NCBI GenBank assembly: GCA_019695095.1
Contig: JAIBAQ010000003.1
Location: forward strand, 1 to 64,000
DNA from: Candidatus Hydrogenedentota bacterium
Lineage (GTDB): Bacteria > Hydrogenedentota > Hydrogenedentia > Hydrogenedentales > SLHB01
DNA: 64,000 bases
Reading direction: 5' to 3'
The notes under the pieces are model-generated. The model saw only the letters and a list, made by a program, of their open reading frames with translations. It ran no database searches and was not told where the DNA came from. This document shows, piece by piece, positions 26,102 through 34,808 of this stretch (position 1 is its first letter; every line of letters begins with the position of its first letter). The translations under genes and the position numbers were made by a program.

Positions 26102-28033
26102 ATGAGTGAGCCTTTGCGTGTACTGATCGTCGAAGACAACGAAGACGATGCGCTGCTAATCATGCGGCAATTGCGAAGTCAGGGGTTTGATGTTTCTTGG
26201 GAACGCGTTCAGACGACCTCGGATATGAGATCAGCGCTTCAGACTCGTCCCTGGGACGTAGTGATTTCGGACTTTCACTTGCCAAAGATCACGGTGCAGC
26301 AGGCGCTGGAAGTACTTAAGCGCAGCACCCTGGATCTTCCTTTCATTGTCGTCTCCGGAACCATCGGCGAAGAGACCGCGGTCGAAATGATGAAGGCGGG
26401 CTGCCACGATTACCTGATGAAGGACCGCCTGATGCGGCTTCCCGAAGTTGTTCGGCGTGAGTTGCGCGAAGCGCGTATACGAGCCGAGCGGCGCAAGACA
26501 GACGAAGTGCTGCGTCAGCGCAATGAGCAGTTGCGCGGGATTGCGGCCCATATTCCGGGAGTAGTCTGCCAATTCAAGATCTCACCCGACGAACCGATCG
26601 CCGTTTCCTATGTGAGTGAACGTTGCTCGGAAGTCTTGGGGCTTCCCGACAACCCCATTGCCTTCTTGGAGCAGTTTCGTGGGCAGCTCCCGGCAAGCGA
26701 TCGGCAGCGCTTCGACCAGTCGTTACGCGATGCGGCAGCGGCTTTCCGGAACTGGAATTTTGACGGACGGTTGGACGCGGAAGACGGCAATACGAAATGG
26801 ATCAAAGGGATGGCCAGTCCATCGCGATCCGAAGACGCGGTTGTGTTAAACGGGATCTTATTGGATGTTACCGAGCAACAGAAGATTTCGGAGCAGTTGA
26901 GCCAGGCGCAAAGAGTGGAATCGGTGGGGCGGCTTGCCGCAGGGGTTGCGCACGATTTCAACAACATGTTGACACCGATCCTTGGGTATGCGGAGATGCT
27001 GATATCCGAGGGGAATAGTCCTGAAAGGCAACGGGAGCAATTACTCGAAATCAAGCTAGCCGCGGAACGCGCTCAGGAGCTGACGCGCCAACTCCTGGCG
27101 TTCGGCCGCAGGCAGACGCTTCAAATCAGGCCCGTCGATCTGAATGTCATTATTGCAGGGATGGAGAAGTTGCTTCGGAGGACTTTGCAGGAGAGCGTTT
27201 CGCTGCGGATTACGCTCCATCCGAAGCCATGTACGATTCTGGCGGACACGGGGCAGGTCGAGCAGATTCTCATGAACCTGGCCATAAACGCCCAGGATGC
27301 GATGCCCGACGGCGGAACGCTCAACATTGAGGTGTCTCAGGCTGAACTGGATGAGACATATCGTGAGAATCACCCCGTTGCCATCACGGGATCCTATGGG
27401 GCGCTTATCGTCAGTGACACGGGTTATGGAATGAGTGAGGAGACCCGGAGGCAGATTTTCGAGCCTTTCTTCTCGACAAAAGGCGAGATGGGTACGGGAA
27501 TGGGCCTGGCTACCGTCTATGGAATCGTGAAGCAACATGGCGGGTTGATCTGGGTATACAGCGAACTCGGTAAAGGAACGACGTTCAAGGTCTACCTACC
27601 CGCGTCTTCGCTTCAGTCCACTCCAGCAGCAAACAAAGGGCCTGCACTGAAGGAACTGCGAGGCTCCGAGACCGTCATTCTTGTAGAAGACAATCAGATG
27701 GTCCGGGATCTCGCCACCGCGGTACTGGAACGGCAAGGTTACACGGTACTCGCAGCGAACGGGGGGCCGGAAGCGCTGACTCTACTGGGGCGGAATTCCG
27801 AGTCAGTCCGGTTGATCGTCACAGATGTCGTCATGCCTGGCATGAACGGTCAACAACTCTACCGAGAGGCATCAAGACTCTGTCCTGGGATCAAGGTCCT
27901 ATTCATGTCTGGCTATACGGGCAACGTCATCGCGCAGCACGGCATTCTCGAAGGCGGCACGGCCTTCATTCAGAAGCCCTTCTCGGTTCAAGGTCTTGCT
28001 GCCAAAGTACGCGAAGTGCTTGCGGATTCGTAG
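26102..28033 (+). CDS. Hybrid histidine kinase (REC - PAS - HisKA - HATPase - REC)
   Basis: The 643-residue product has a receiver at both ends. N-terminal REC: about residues 4-125, VLIVEDNEDDALL, phosphoacceptor in VISDFHLPK, Lys in YLMKDRLMRL. A PAS-like segment (about 150-265) follows. The HisKA helix has GVAHDFNNMLTPILGYAEM, and the HATPase has MNLAINAQDAMPDGG and GTGMGLATV. C-terminal REC: about 525-640, VILVEDNQMVRD, phosphoacceptor in IVTDVVMPGMNG, Lys in FIQKPFSV. The DFNN form of the H-box is common in soluble hybrid kinases. The start at 26102 is taken because GAGGT is just upstream; an in-frame ATG at 26075 lies within the preceding gene. It has no transmembrane segment, so it acts in the cytoplasm and is likely fed by the lone receiver upstream. 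Confidence 0.9.
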   Translation: MSEPLRVLIVEDNEDDALLIMRQLRSQGFDVSWERVQTTSDMRSALQTRPWDVVISDFHLPKITVQQALEVLKRSTLDLPFIVVSGTIGEETAVEMMKAGCHDYLMKDRLMRLPEVVRRELREARIRAERRKTDEVLRQRNEQLRGIAAHIPGVVCQFKISPDEPIAVSYVSERCSEVLGLPDNPIAFLEQFRGQLPASDRQRFDQSLRDAAAAFRNWNFDGRLDAEDGNTKWIKGMASPSRSEDAVVLNGILLDVTEQQKISEQLSQAQRVESVGRLAAGVAHDFNNMLTPILGYAEMLISEGNSPERQREQLLEIKLAAERAQELTRQLLAFGRRQTLQIRPVDLNVIIAGMEKLLRRTLQESVSLRITLHPKPCTILADTGQVEQILMNLAINAQDAMPDGGTLNIEVSQAELDETYRENHPVAITGSYGALIVSDTGYGMSEETRRQIFEPFFSTKGEMGTGMGLATVYGIVKQHGGLIWVYSELGKGTTFKVYLPASSLQSTPAANKGPALKELRGSETVILVEDNQMVRDLATAVLERQGYTVLAANGGPEALTLLGRNSESVRLIVTDVVMPGMNGQQLYREASRLCPGIKVLFMSGYTGNVIAQHGILEGGTAFIQKPFSVQGLAAKVREVLADS

Positions 28034-28145
28034 CCCCGCGAGGACGTTGTGAACCGGGCACGGTTACATGATGCATGCATTTTAGTTTTTGCTGTGATGA
28101 GCGAGAACTCCACCTGTCGTCCCTGCGAGAAGTCTTCCAGGCGTA

Positions 28146-28175
28146 TTGACTTGTTTTCTGAACCAGTGCGACAAT
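28146..28175 (+). promoter_or_regulatory. Promoter candidate for the acyl-CoA dehydrogenase operon
   Basis: TTGACT (28146-28151) and GACAAT (28170-28175) are 18 bp apart. Transcription would begin near 28182, about 100 nt before the acyl-CoA dehydrogenase start. The -10 matches four of six consensus bases. Confidence 0.45.
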
Positions 28176-28281
28176 AACGCGTTACGCTGGAGATCGGGCA
28201 AGGATCTGTCGACGTCACGAATTCCTAACTGCCGGTAGGTAACCCTTTCCCCGTTTCTGCAACGCAGGTGCGGAGGCGACT

Positions 28282-30063
28282 ATGACCGACATCGCGACTC
28301 TTAACGAACAGCAAATGCGCATGGCCGAGGAGTTGCTCTTCTCCGGCAAACGGTTACCTAGTTTCGTGAAGGCTCTCTTTTTTGGCCTGTTCGATGCGGA
28401 ACGCGTTCTTCCCTATCCAAACGTAGGCGACGAGGAAAGATCGCGAGTGGATAGGCTTGTCCGGGAGCTGAATGCGTGGGCGGACGAACACCTCGATCCG
28501 GTGGCCATTGACCGCAACGAGAATATCCCGGAAGACGTTATTGCCGGGTTGGGTAAGTTGGGCGTTCTGGGTTGCACGATTTCCGATGAATACGGTGGGC
28601 TTGGGCTCACGCAGTTTGGCTACTGCCGGTTGGTCGAAGAAATTGCGCGGCGCTGTGGATCGACGGCCCTTTTCGTTAACGCGCACCAGAGCATCGGTCT
28701 CAAGGCATTGCTGCTCTTCGGCACGAAGGAGCAGCGTGAACGTTGGCTGCCGCCGCTTGCGCGGGGCGAGGCGCTTGCGGCTTTCGCGCTGACCGAACCC
28801 AACGCTGGTTCCGACGCGGCTGGCGTCGAGACGCGCGCCGTCTATGATCCCGCGCGAAACGCGTACGTGATCAACGGAAAGAAGCAATGGATCACGAACG
28901 GGGGAATCGCGGACATACTGACGGTGATGGCGCAGACTACCGTCGAGACCAAGAACGGTCCTCAAGACAAGGTGACCGCGTTTCTGGTCACCCCGGACAT
29001 GCCCGGTTTCGTTGTCACGGACGTTGCTCTCGAGAAGGTGGGAATGCGCGGCACGAAGACGGCCAAGCTTTCCTTCGAGAATCTGGTGGTGCCAGCGGAG
29101 AATATTCTGGGCAAGCTCGGTGCGGGTTTGAAAATGGCCTTGACCGTGCTCGACTTTGGGCGCACGACATTCGGTGCGGGATGCACCGGCAACTGCAAGG
29201 AAATGGTGGAACGCGCCACGAAGCACGCAATGGAACGCCATCAGTTTCAGCGACCGTTGGCGTCGTTCGGACTGGTGAAGGAGAAGCTCGCGAAGATGGC
29301 CGCCCTGGTGTATGCCATGGATGCGGCCACGTACTTGACCGCCGGTTTGCTTGACCGCGGCGAAGAAGACTTCATGCTGGAAACGGCCATCATCAAGGTC
29401 TTCGCAAGCGACTGCCAGTGGAAGATCTGCTATGACACGATGCAGATTCTGGGTGGCCGATCTTTCTTCACCGATGAACCCTATGAACGCATGATGCGCG
29501 ATGCGCGCCTCAATACTATCGGCGAAGGTTCCAACGAAGTGCTCCGCGCGTTCATCGCCATCGTCGGTATGCGCGACGTGGGCATGCAACTGAAGGACGT
29601 CGCCGATTCGGTCACGTCGCCCTTGCGCGCGCTGGGGAAAGCGTTTGGCATTGGCAAGACGGCGCTTGAGCGAGCCATGAAGACACCCGCGATTCCCGTG
29701 CGCGCGTACCAACTGCAGGACGAAGCCAAGAAACTGGGCGAGGCCGTACGGCGATTCGGTTTCTCGGTGCAGCGCGCGGTCATTCGGCATCGCGAGAACA
29801 TCGTCGAGCAGCAGATGCTGCTCGATCGCCTGACGAACGCGGTCATCGCGCTCTACACGGTGACTGCGGTCATCAGCAAACTCGATGGCTTGCTCGCCAA
29901 CGCGGACGGAAAGTCAGACGCAATAGCCAACGATCTGGCGGTTGGGAAGCTGTATTGCACGATGGCATTCGAGACGATAGACCGTTCGCTGGATGCGCTT
30001 TTCAAGAACAATGACGCAGAAATCTACGGGATATCGGATCGCCTGACGGGTTATCGCGGTTGA
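28282..30063 (+). CDS. Acyl-CoA dehydrogenase, VLCAD/ACAD9-like long form
   Basis: The 593-residue product is a flavin-dependent acyl-CoA dehydrogenase that introduces an alpha-beta double bond and passes electrons to ETF. The N-terminal, middle and C-terminal ACAD domains are in order (about residues 60-440). Signature motifs are ALTEPNAGSDAAG (substrate/FAD loop), GKKQWITNGG, KVGMRGTKTAKLSFENL, DAATYLTAGLLD and LNTIGEGSNEVLR. About 150 extra C-terminal residues form a helical domain, as in very-long-chain enzymes, so it is longer than the roughly 380-residue short forms. The next genes encode a carboxyltransferase and an AtuA-like protein. That context points to oxidation of a branched acyl-CoA such as isovaleryl- or citronellyl-CoA, rather than ordinary beta-oxidation; this is inference. 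Confidence 0.9.
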   Translation: MTDIATLNEQQMRMAEELLFSGKRLPSFVKALFFGLFDAERVLPYPNVGDEERSRVDRLVRELNAWADEHLDPVAIDRNENIPEDVIAGLGKLGVLGCTISDEYGGLGLTQFGYCRLVEEIARRCGSTALFVNAHQSIGLKALLLFGTKEQRERWLPPLARGEALAAFALTEPNAGSDAAGVETRAVYDPARNAYVINGKKQWITNGGIADILTVMAQTTVETKNGPQDKVTAFLVTPDMPGFVVTDVALEKVGMRGTKTAKLSFENLVVPAENILGKLGAGLKMALTVLDFGRTTFGAGCTGNCKEMVERATKHAMERHQFQRPLASFGLVKEKLAKMAALVYAMDAATYLTAGLLDRGEEDFMLETAIIKVFASDCQWKICYDTMQILGGRSFFTDEPYERMMRDARLNTIGEGSNEVLRAFIAIVGMRDVGMQLKDVADSVTSPLRALGKAFGIGKTALERAMKTPAIPVRAYQLQDEAKKLGEAVRRFGFSVQRAVIRHRENIVEQQMLLDRLTNAVIALYTVTAVISKLDGLLANADGKSDAIANDLAVGKLYCTMAFETIDRSLDALFKNNDAEIYGISDRLTGYRG

Positions 30064-30166
30064 CGAACCGCAAACGCTAGTCAGGTGAAGTGTCTGCAAG
30101 AGTTTTCTTGTGCTGTGTGTCTTGGTCGCGATAACGCTGAGGTCTTAGCATGGATATGGCGTCTTG

Positions 30167-31795
30167 ATGGCAGACATACCTCCTCCAGCTCCGGCTCCGT
30201 TGCGGGCGCTCACGGAGGACATCCTCGCGCAAGAAGCGGTGTTACGCGAAGGCGGTGGCCAAGCAGGACGCGAGCGCCAGAAACGACTCGGCCGTCTTAC
30301 GGCGCGGGAGCGCATCGCGGCGCTGCTTGACTCGCCGGAACAGTTCTTCGAGCTCAATCTGTGGGCCGCTTACGAGATGTATCCGATGGTTGGCGATGTG
30401 CCCGCCGCGGGTGCCGTTACCGGCATCGGTTCTGTGCACGGCAAACCGTGCATGATTGTTGCCAACGATGCCACCGTGAAAGCGGGCGCCTTCTTTCCTC
30501 AAACCTGCAAGAAACTGCTTCGCGCGCAACGCATCGCCTTTGAGTGCGCGCTGCCCACCATCTACCTTGTCGATTCCGCGGGGGTCTACCTGCCGTTGCA
30601 GGACGAGATCTTTCCCGATGAAGACGATTTCGGGCGCATCTTCCGCAACAATGCGGTCATTTCGGCGGCGGGTGTGCCGCAACTCGCGGCGATCATGGGG
30701 AACTGCATTGCGGGCGGCGCGTACTTGCCCGTGCTCTGCGACAAACTACTCATGACCGAGGGCAGCGGGCTTTATCTTGCTGGACCCTCTTTGGTGAAGG
30801 CTGCGATCGGGCAAGTCGTCGATCCGGAAGAGCTTGGCGGCGCGAGTATGCACGCGGCGATCAGTGGGACGATTGATTTCCGCGAGCCTACAGACGAAGC
30901 ATGTCTTGATCGTATCCGTTCCCTGATCGAGTTGCTGCCCGGAGAGAAATGGAATGAATCCTTGGACGGCGATCTGTCGACGCGTCCCGCCAAGGATCCC
31001 GAATCTGTCTACGCCCTCGTGAGCGCGGACGGACGCAAGGAATACGATACGCACGCGCTGCTTGAAACCATTGTAGATGCGGGTTCCATGCAGGAATTCA
31101 AGGCGGACTACGGCCAAACACTTATCACAACTTATGCGAAGATTGGGGGCATTGCCGTAGGCATCGTGGCGAATCAGCGTCAGCGCGTGCAGTCAGTGAA
31201 AGAGGGTTTGCAGATTGGCGGCGTGCTCTACGCTCACAGCGCCGACAAAGCCGCGCGATTCGTCATGGACTGCAACCAGACCGGCATCCCGCTGGTCTTC
31301 ATTCAGGATGTTTTCGGCTTCATGGTTGGCCGCGATGCCGAACAATCCGGCATTATCAGAAGCGGCGCCAAACTCGTCAATGCGATGAGCAATTCCGTGG
31401 TGCCCAAGATTACCGTAGTGGTCGGCGGTTCATTTGGCGCGGGTAACTATGCGATGTGCGGCAAGGCCTACGACCCTCGCTTCATTTTTGCGTGGCCCTG
31501 CGCCCGCTACGCGGTGATGGGCGCAGACCAGGCCTCCGGGACGCTCTTCGACATCATGAAGAAAAGCGCAGAACGCGATGGCAAGGAATTCGATACCGAA
31601 GACATGAATCGGCTGCGCGAGATTGTGAAGAAGGACTACGAACACAAGACGGACATTCGATACGGCGCCGCGCGCGGCTGGATCGACGCTATCATCGCTC
31701 CTCACACCACGCGAAGCGTGCTGATTACCGCGCTAAGCCTGGCGAAGAGGACTCCGCCTCCTGCGCGGTATCACACGGGGGTGTTGCAGACGTGA
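30167..31795 (+). CDS. Biotin-dependent acyl-CoA carboxylase, carboxyltransferase (beta) subunit
   Basis: The 542-residue product carries both halves of the acyl-CoA carboxyltransferase fold (crotonase-like N- and C-domains). It moves the carboxyl group from biotin to an acyl-CoA. N-half: RLTARERIAALLDS near residue 45, then LPTIYLVDSAGVYLPLQDE and GNCIAGGAYLPVL. C-half: PLVFIQDVFGFMVGRDAEQSG, ITVVVGGSFGAGNYAMCG and YAVMGADQASGTLFDI. The SAGVYLPLQ and GFMVG patterns resemble methylcrotonyl- and geranyl-CoA carboxylase beta subunits more than propionyl-CoA ones. The biotin-carrying alpha subunit is not in the window. Start at ATG 30167; a TTG directly before it also fits, and the ribosome site is weak. 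It lies 103 bp after the dehydrogenase and 32 bp before the AtuA-like gene. Confidence 0.9.
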   Translation: MADIPPPAPAPLRALTEDILAQEAVLREGGGQAGRERQKRLGRLTARERIAALLDSPEQFFELNLWAAYEMYPMVGDVPAAGAVTGIGSVHGKPCMIVANDATVKAGAFFPQTCKKLLRAQRIAFECALPTIYLVDSAGVYLPLQDEIFPDEDDFGRIFRNNAVISAAGVPQLAAIMGNCIAGGAYLPVLCDKLLMTEGSGLYLAGPSLVKAAIGQVVDPEELGGASMHAAISGTIDFREPTDEACLDRIRSLIELLPGEKWNESLDGDLSTRPAKDPESVYALVSADGRKEYDTHALLETIVDAGSMQEFKADYGQTLITTYAKIGGIAVGIVANQRQRVQSVKEGLQIGGVLYAHSADKAARFVMDCNQTGIPLVFIQDVFGFMVGRDAEQSGIIRSGAKLVNAMSNSVVPKITVVVGGSFGAGNYAMCGKAYDPRFIFAWPCARYAVMGADQASGTLFDIMKKSAERDGKEFDTEDMNRLREIVKKDYEHKTDIRYGAARGWIDAIIAPHTTRSVLITALSLAKRTPPPARYHTGVLQT

Positions 31796-31827
31796 TGATA
31801 CAAATTTGGAATTAATCAGGGGCTCCA

Positions 31828-33195
31828 ATGAGTAACGATGCACTGCGAATCGGCAACGCGCAGGGATTCTGGGGCGACAGCATGGATGCCCCGGCGACGT
31901 TGTTGGCGCAACAACCGGATCTCGATTACCTGACGCTGGATTATCTCGCGGAAGTGTCGCTGTCGATCATGGCCGTGCAGCAGCAGAAGGACCCCTCGCT
32001 CGGCTATGCGCGCGATTTTGTAGAGGTCGTGAGGTCGCTCTCGCCCGCGTGGCGCGGCGGATCGAAGTGTAAGGTCGTTACGAATGCGGGTGGGCTCAAT
32101 CCGGAGGGGTGCGCGAAGGCGTGCGCCGCTGCGTTGCGCGATGCGGGGTGCAGTCATTTGAAGGTAGCCATTGTCGCGGGGGACGATGTCCTTCCGCTGA
32201 TAAAGGCGGCGGACGGCGGCGAAGAACTTCTTAAGAACTTGGAAAACGGAGATCCTATCTCGTCGGTGAAAGAAAGACTCGTAACGGCAAATGCCTACTT
32301 AGGCGCGAAGCCCGTTGCAGACGCGCTTGTGTTGGGTGCGGATATCGTCATTACCGGCCGCGTGGCCGATCCGAGTCTCGTTGTAGGTCCTTGCGCGTAT
32401 CACTATGGTTGGTCGTGGGAAGACCACGACAAAATTGCCGGTGCGTTGATTGCAGGGCACATCATCGAATGTGGCGCGCAAGTCACGGGGGGCATATCGA
32501 CGAACTGGCTCGACGTGCCTAATCCAGAGACGATTGGGTTTCCGTTTGTTGAGATGGCCCCGGATGGTTCCTGTGTCGTGACGAAGCCCGTTGGTAGCGG
32601 GGGATGGGTTACGGAAGAAACGGTCAAAGAGCAGCTCTTCTACGAGATCGGAGACCCCGCCGATTACCTCAGTCCCGACGCCCGCGTATCGTTCATGGGG
32701 TTATCGCTACGTGACGAGGGTAATGACCGCGTTCGCGTTGAGGGAGCAAAGGGCAGCGCGCCAACGCCGTATTATAAGGTTAGCGCGACGTATCGGGACG
32801 GCTATTGGGCGCAGGGCATGCTGACGGTCTTCGGGCGCAATGCAGTGAAGAAGGCTAAGCGTTGCGGCGAGATTGTGATCGACCGTGTGCGCCGCGCCGG
32901 ATTCGAACTGGAACGCACAAACGTCGAATGCCTCGGCACGGGGGCTTGTGGACCTGGTTTGTTCCCCGAGCCTGAATTGCTGGAAACCGTCCTTCGCATC
33001 AGCGTGGCCGATCCACGCAAAGAAGCCGTCGAACGTTTCTCCAAAGAATTGGCGCCGCTTGTCACCAGCGGCGCGCAAGGAGTCACCGGATTCTCCGCGG
33101 GTCGCCCGCGAGTCAGCCCAGTGTTTGGCTATTGGCCCTGCCTTATTGAAAAGGGCCGAGTCACGCCACGCGTGCACGTTTACGAATCCTGGTAG
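31828..33195 (+). CDS. AtuA-like protein (DUF1446, acyclic terpene utilisation family)
   Basis: The 455-residue product belongs to the AtuA/DUF1446 family, whose founding member is needed for citronellol/geraniol catabolism in Pseudomonas; its exact reaction is not established. Family features seen are LRIGNAQGFWGDSMDAP at the N-terminus, LDYLTLDYLAEVSLSIMA, VTNAGGLNPEGCA, GADIVITGRVADPSLVVGP, HIIECGAQVTGGISTNW and GAQGVTGFSAGRPR. It follows AGGGG at six bases. In this window it ends an operon of acyl-CoA dehydrogenase, carboxyltransferase and AtuA, the same three activities found together in terpene (atu) and related branched-chain pathways. The substrate cannot be fixed from sequence. Confidence 0.88.
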   Translation: MSNDALRIGNAQGFWGDSMDAPATLLAQQPDLDYLTLDYLAEVSLSIMAVQQQKDPSLGYARDFVEVVRSLSPAWRGGSKCKVVTNAGGLNPEGCAKACAAALRDAGCSHLKVAIVAGDDVLPLIKAADGGEELLKNLENGDPISSVKERLVTANAYLGAKPVADALVLGADIVITGRVADPSLVVGPCAYHYGWSWEDHDKIAGALIAGHIIECGAQVTGGISTNWLDVPNPETIGFPFVEMAPDGSCVVTKPVGSGGWVTEETVKEQLFYEIGDPADYLSPDARVSFMGLSLRDEGNDRVRVEGAKGSAPTPYYKVSATYRDGYWAQGMLTVFGRNAVKKAKRCGEIVIDRVRRAGFELERTNVECLGTGACGPGLFPEPELLETVLRISVADPRKEAVERFSKELAPLVTSGAQGVTGFSAGRPRVSPVFGYWPCLIEKGRVTPRVHVYESW

Positions 33196-33650
33196 CGAGA
33201 ATTTCACCGATCAAGATCCCGATACACCTGTTCGCGCGTTCGGCATGGGGCGGTGTGTGGGGTTTAAGGCAGATGTTTGCCTGGCGCTGCTTCAGAGCAG
33301 CTATTCGGCACGGAGGAGGTAAACCACCAATCACACGAATTACACGAATGGAGAGTGGCAATCATGCCCGTGTCGTGTGTCACCCGTGTTTCACGGATTA
33401 CGTTATACCGAGCTTGGCGATCGGGTGGCTACTCGGGAAGCGGATTTTGAAGCCCGATGCTTCGCTTCGCTCAGCATGACAAACCAAAGAAGGCTCGGCG
33501 CGGCGTCGTGATGAAGCTGTTACTCTGGGGCCTTTCACCACAATGCTGAACGCGCGTTGTGCCTCCTAGGAATAAACACGGCAAGAACAGAGCCGCGTAT
33601 CGTAGGAGCGAAGCGAGGGATCTGACTTGGAGTCTGAACGGATTGGACCG
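33196..33650. other. Convergent intergenic region with an inverted GAGCGAAGCGAG repeat
   Basis: This 455-bp gap between the AtuA-like gene and pfkA has no credible open frame. GATGCTTCGCTTCGCTC (33456-33472) and GAGCGAAGCGAGGGATC (33606-33622) form an inverted pair matching at 14 of 17 positions, 133 bp apart. A run with repeated CACGAAT units lies near 33331-33350. The rest resembles decayed repetitive sequence. Confidence 0.5.
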
Positions 33651-34622
33651 TTAACTCGCGAGAATTCGTGCGATGCGATCGAAGCCCGGATCGAACTGCG
33701 TCCGGCATTCCCAGGTTTCGGAGAGCGGTCGCAACAGGATGTTGTTTGCGTTGATCGCCACCATCTTGCCGGTCTCGCCTTCGAGCAGCGCTTCCACGGC
33801 GCGCACGCCCATCCTGCTAGCCAGCAATCGGTCAAACGCCGACGGCGTTCCGCCGCGCTGCAAGTGACCGATTACGGTCACGCGAAAGTCTTTGAATTCA
33901 CTGATGTCGGCGATCTTCTTTGCGGTATCGAATGCGCCACCGGCCTCATCACCCTCTGCAACAACTATGATAGCCGAACGTTTCCCGGCAGCTTGACCCA
34001 CACGAAGATGTTCCACGATCCGCTCAACTTCTGTCGGGCTTTCGGGCACGAGAATTTCCTCCGCGCCCCCAGCGATGCCGCTCATCATGGCGAGATATCC
34101 GCTTCGGCGGCCCATGACTTCCACGTAGAAGATGCGGTCGTGTGACATGGCCGTATCTCGTAACCGGTCAATAGCATCCATCGCGGTATTCAGCGCCGTG
34201 TCGTAGCCGATGGTGTAGTCCGTTCCGCCGATGTCGTTGTCGATGGTGCCGGGCAGGCCAATGCATCGAATGCCGTGTTCCGAATGCAGCGCCAGCGCAC
34301 CACGGTACGATCCGTCGCCACCAACGACAACGAGCCCCTCGATACCATGCTTGCGCAACGTTTCGGCGGCCTTGGTGCGTCCTTCCGCTTCGAAGAAGGG
34401 TTTGCAGCGCGCGGTGTGAATGATGGTGCCGCCGCGATTGATAATACCGCTCACGTCGCGCGGTCCCAGCACTCTGACCTGGTCGTCGATCAGCCCTTGA
34501 TAGCCACGGTATATCCCCCAGACTTCGAGTCCGTGATAGGAACCCGCGCGGACGACGGCGCGAATCGCGGCATTCATACCCGGCGAATCGCCCCCACTTG
34601 TCAGAACCCCAATCTTCTTCAT
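33651..34622 (-). CDS. pfkA: ATP-dependent 6-phosphofructokinase
   Basis: The 323-residue product phosphorylates fructose 6-phosphate to the 1,6-bisphosphate, the committed step of glycolysis. The phosphate-binding GVLTSGGDSPGMNAAIR is at 5-21. The GGDGS motif at 101-105 is the ATP-type sequence; pyrophosphate-dependent enzymes usually carry GGDDT or similar. PGTIDND at 124-130 holds the catalytic aspartate (D128), followed by EVMGRRSGYLA. Length and the final RPLSETWE region fit bacterial PfkA of about 320 residues. The ATG is preceded by GGGGG at a normal distance. It is a single gene. Confidence 0.95.
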   Translation of the reverse strand: MKKIGVLTSGGDSPGMNAAIRAVVRAGSYHGLEVWGIYRGYQGLIDDQVRVLGPRDVSGIINRGGTIIHTARCKPFFEAEGRTKAAETLRKHGIEGLVVVGGDGSYRGALALHSEHGIRCIGLPGTIDNDIGGTDYTIGYDTALNTAMDAIDRLRDTAMSHDRIFYVEVMGRRSGYLAMMSGIAGGAEEILVPESPTEVERIVEHLRVGQAAGKRSAIIVVAEGDEAGGAFDTAKKIADISEFKDFRVTVIGHLQRGGTPSAFDRLLASRMGVRAVEALLEGETGKMVAINANNILLRPLSETWECRTQFDPGFDRIARILAS

Positions 34623-34710
34623 ATCGAACCCCCATGCTGGTGAGCGGAAAAACGATGAAACTTGCGATGCGAGAGTATTCTACCCAATTCTCGGGCAAGA
34701 ATGGCTGTCG

Positions 34711-34808
34711 CGAGTGAAGTGAATCATGCTGATGGCATCTGCGGAAAGCAGGGACAGACACGTCTCCGCTTCGCTGCGCTTGTGTCAGTCCCTGTATTCC
34801 GCCGCTAC
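34711..34808 (+). repeat. Short hairpin element, family A, copy 2 (right end missing)
   Basis: The 60-bp palindromic core is at 34742-34801 and matches copies 1 and 3. The left end, CGAGTGAAGTGAATCATG (34711-34728), matches the inverse of the right end of the other copies, which supports terminal inverted repeats. The sequence shared on the right ends just past CCGCCGCTA (34800-34808); the remaining right arm is absent. The stop codon of the minus-strand gene at 34805 falls inside this conserved element sequence. Confidence 0.72.

Noticed and set aside
28354-29790. A 478-codon open frame antisense to the acyl-CoA dehydrogenase gene
   Set aside because: It lies wholly inside a clear enzyme gene, has no recognisable domain, and is His/Arg-rich as expected for the antisense shadow of GC-biased codons.
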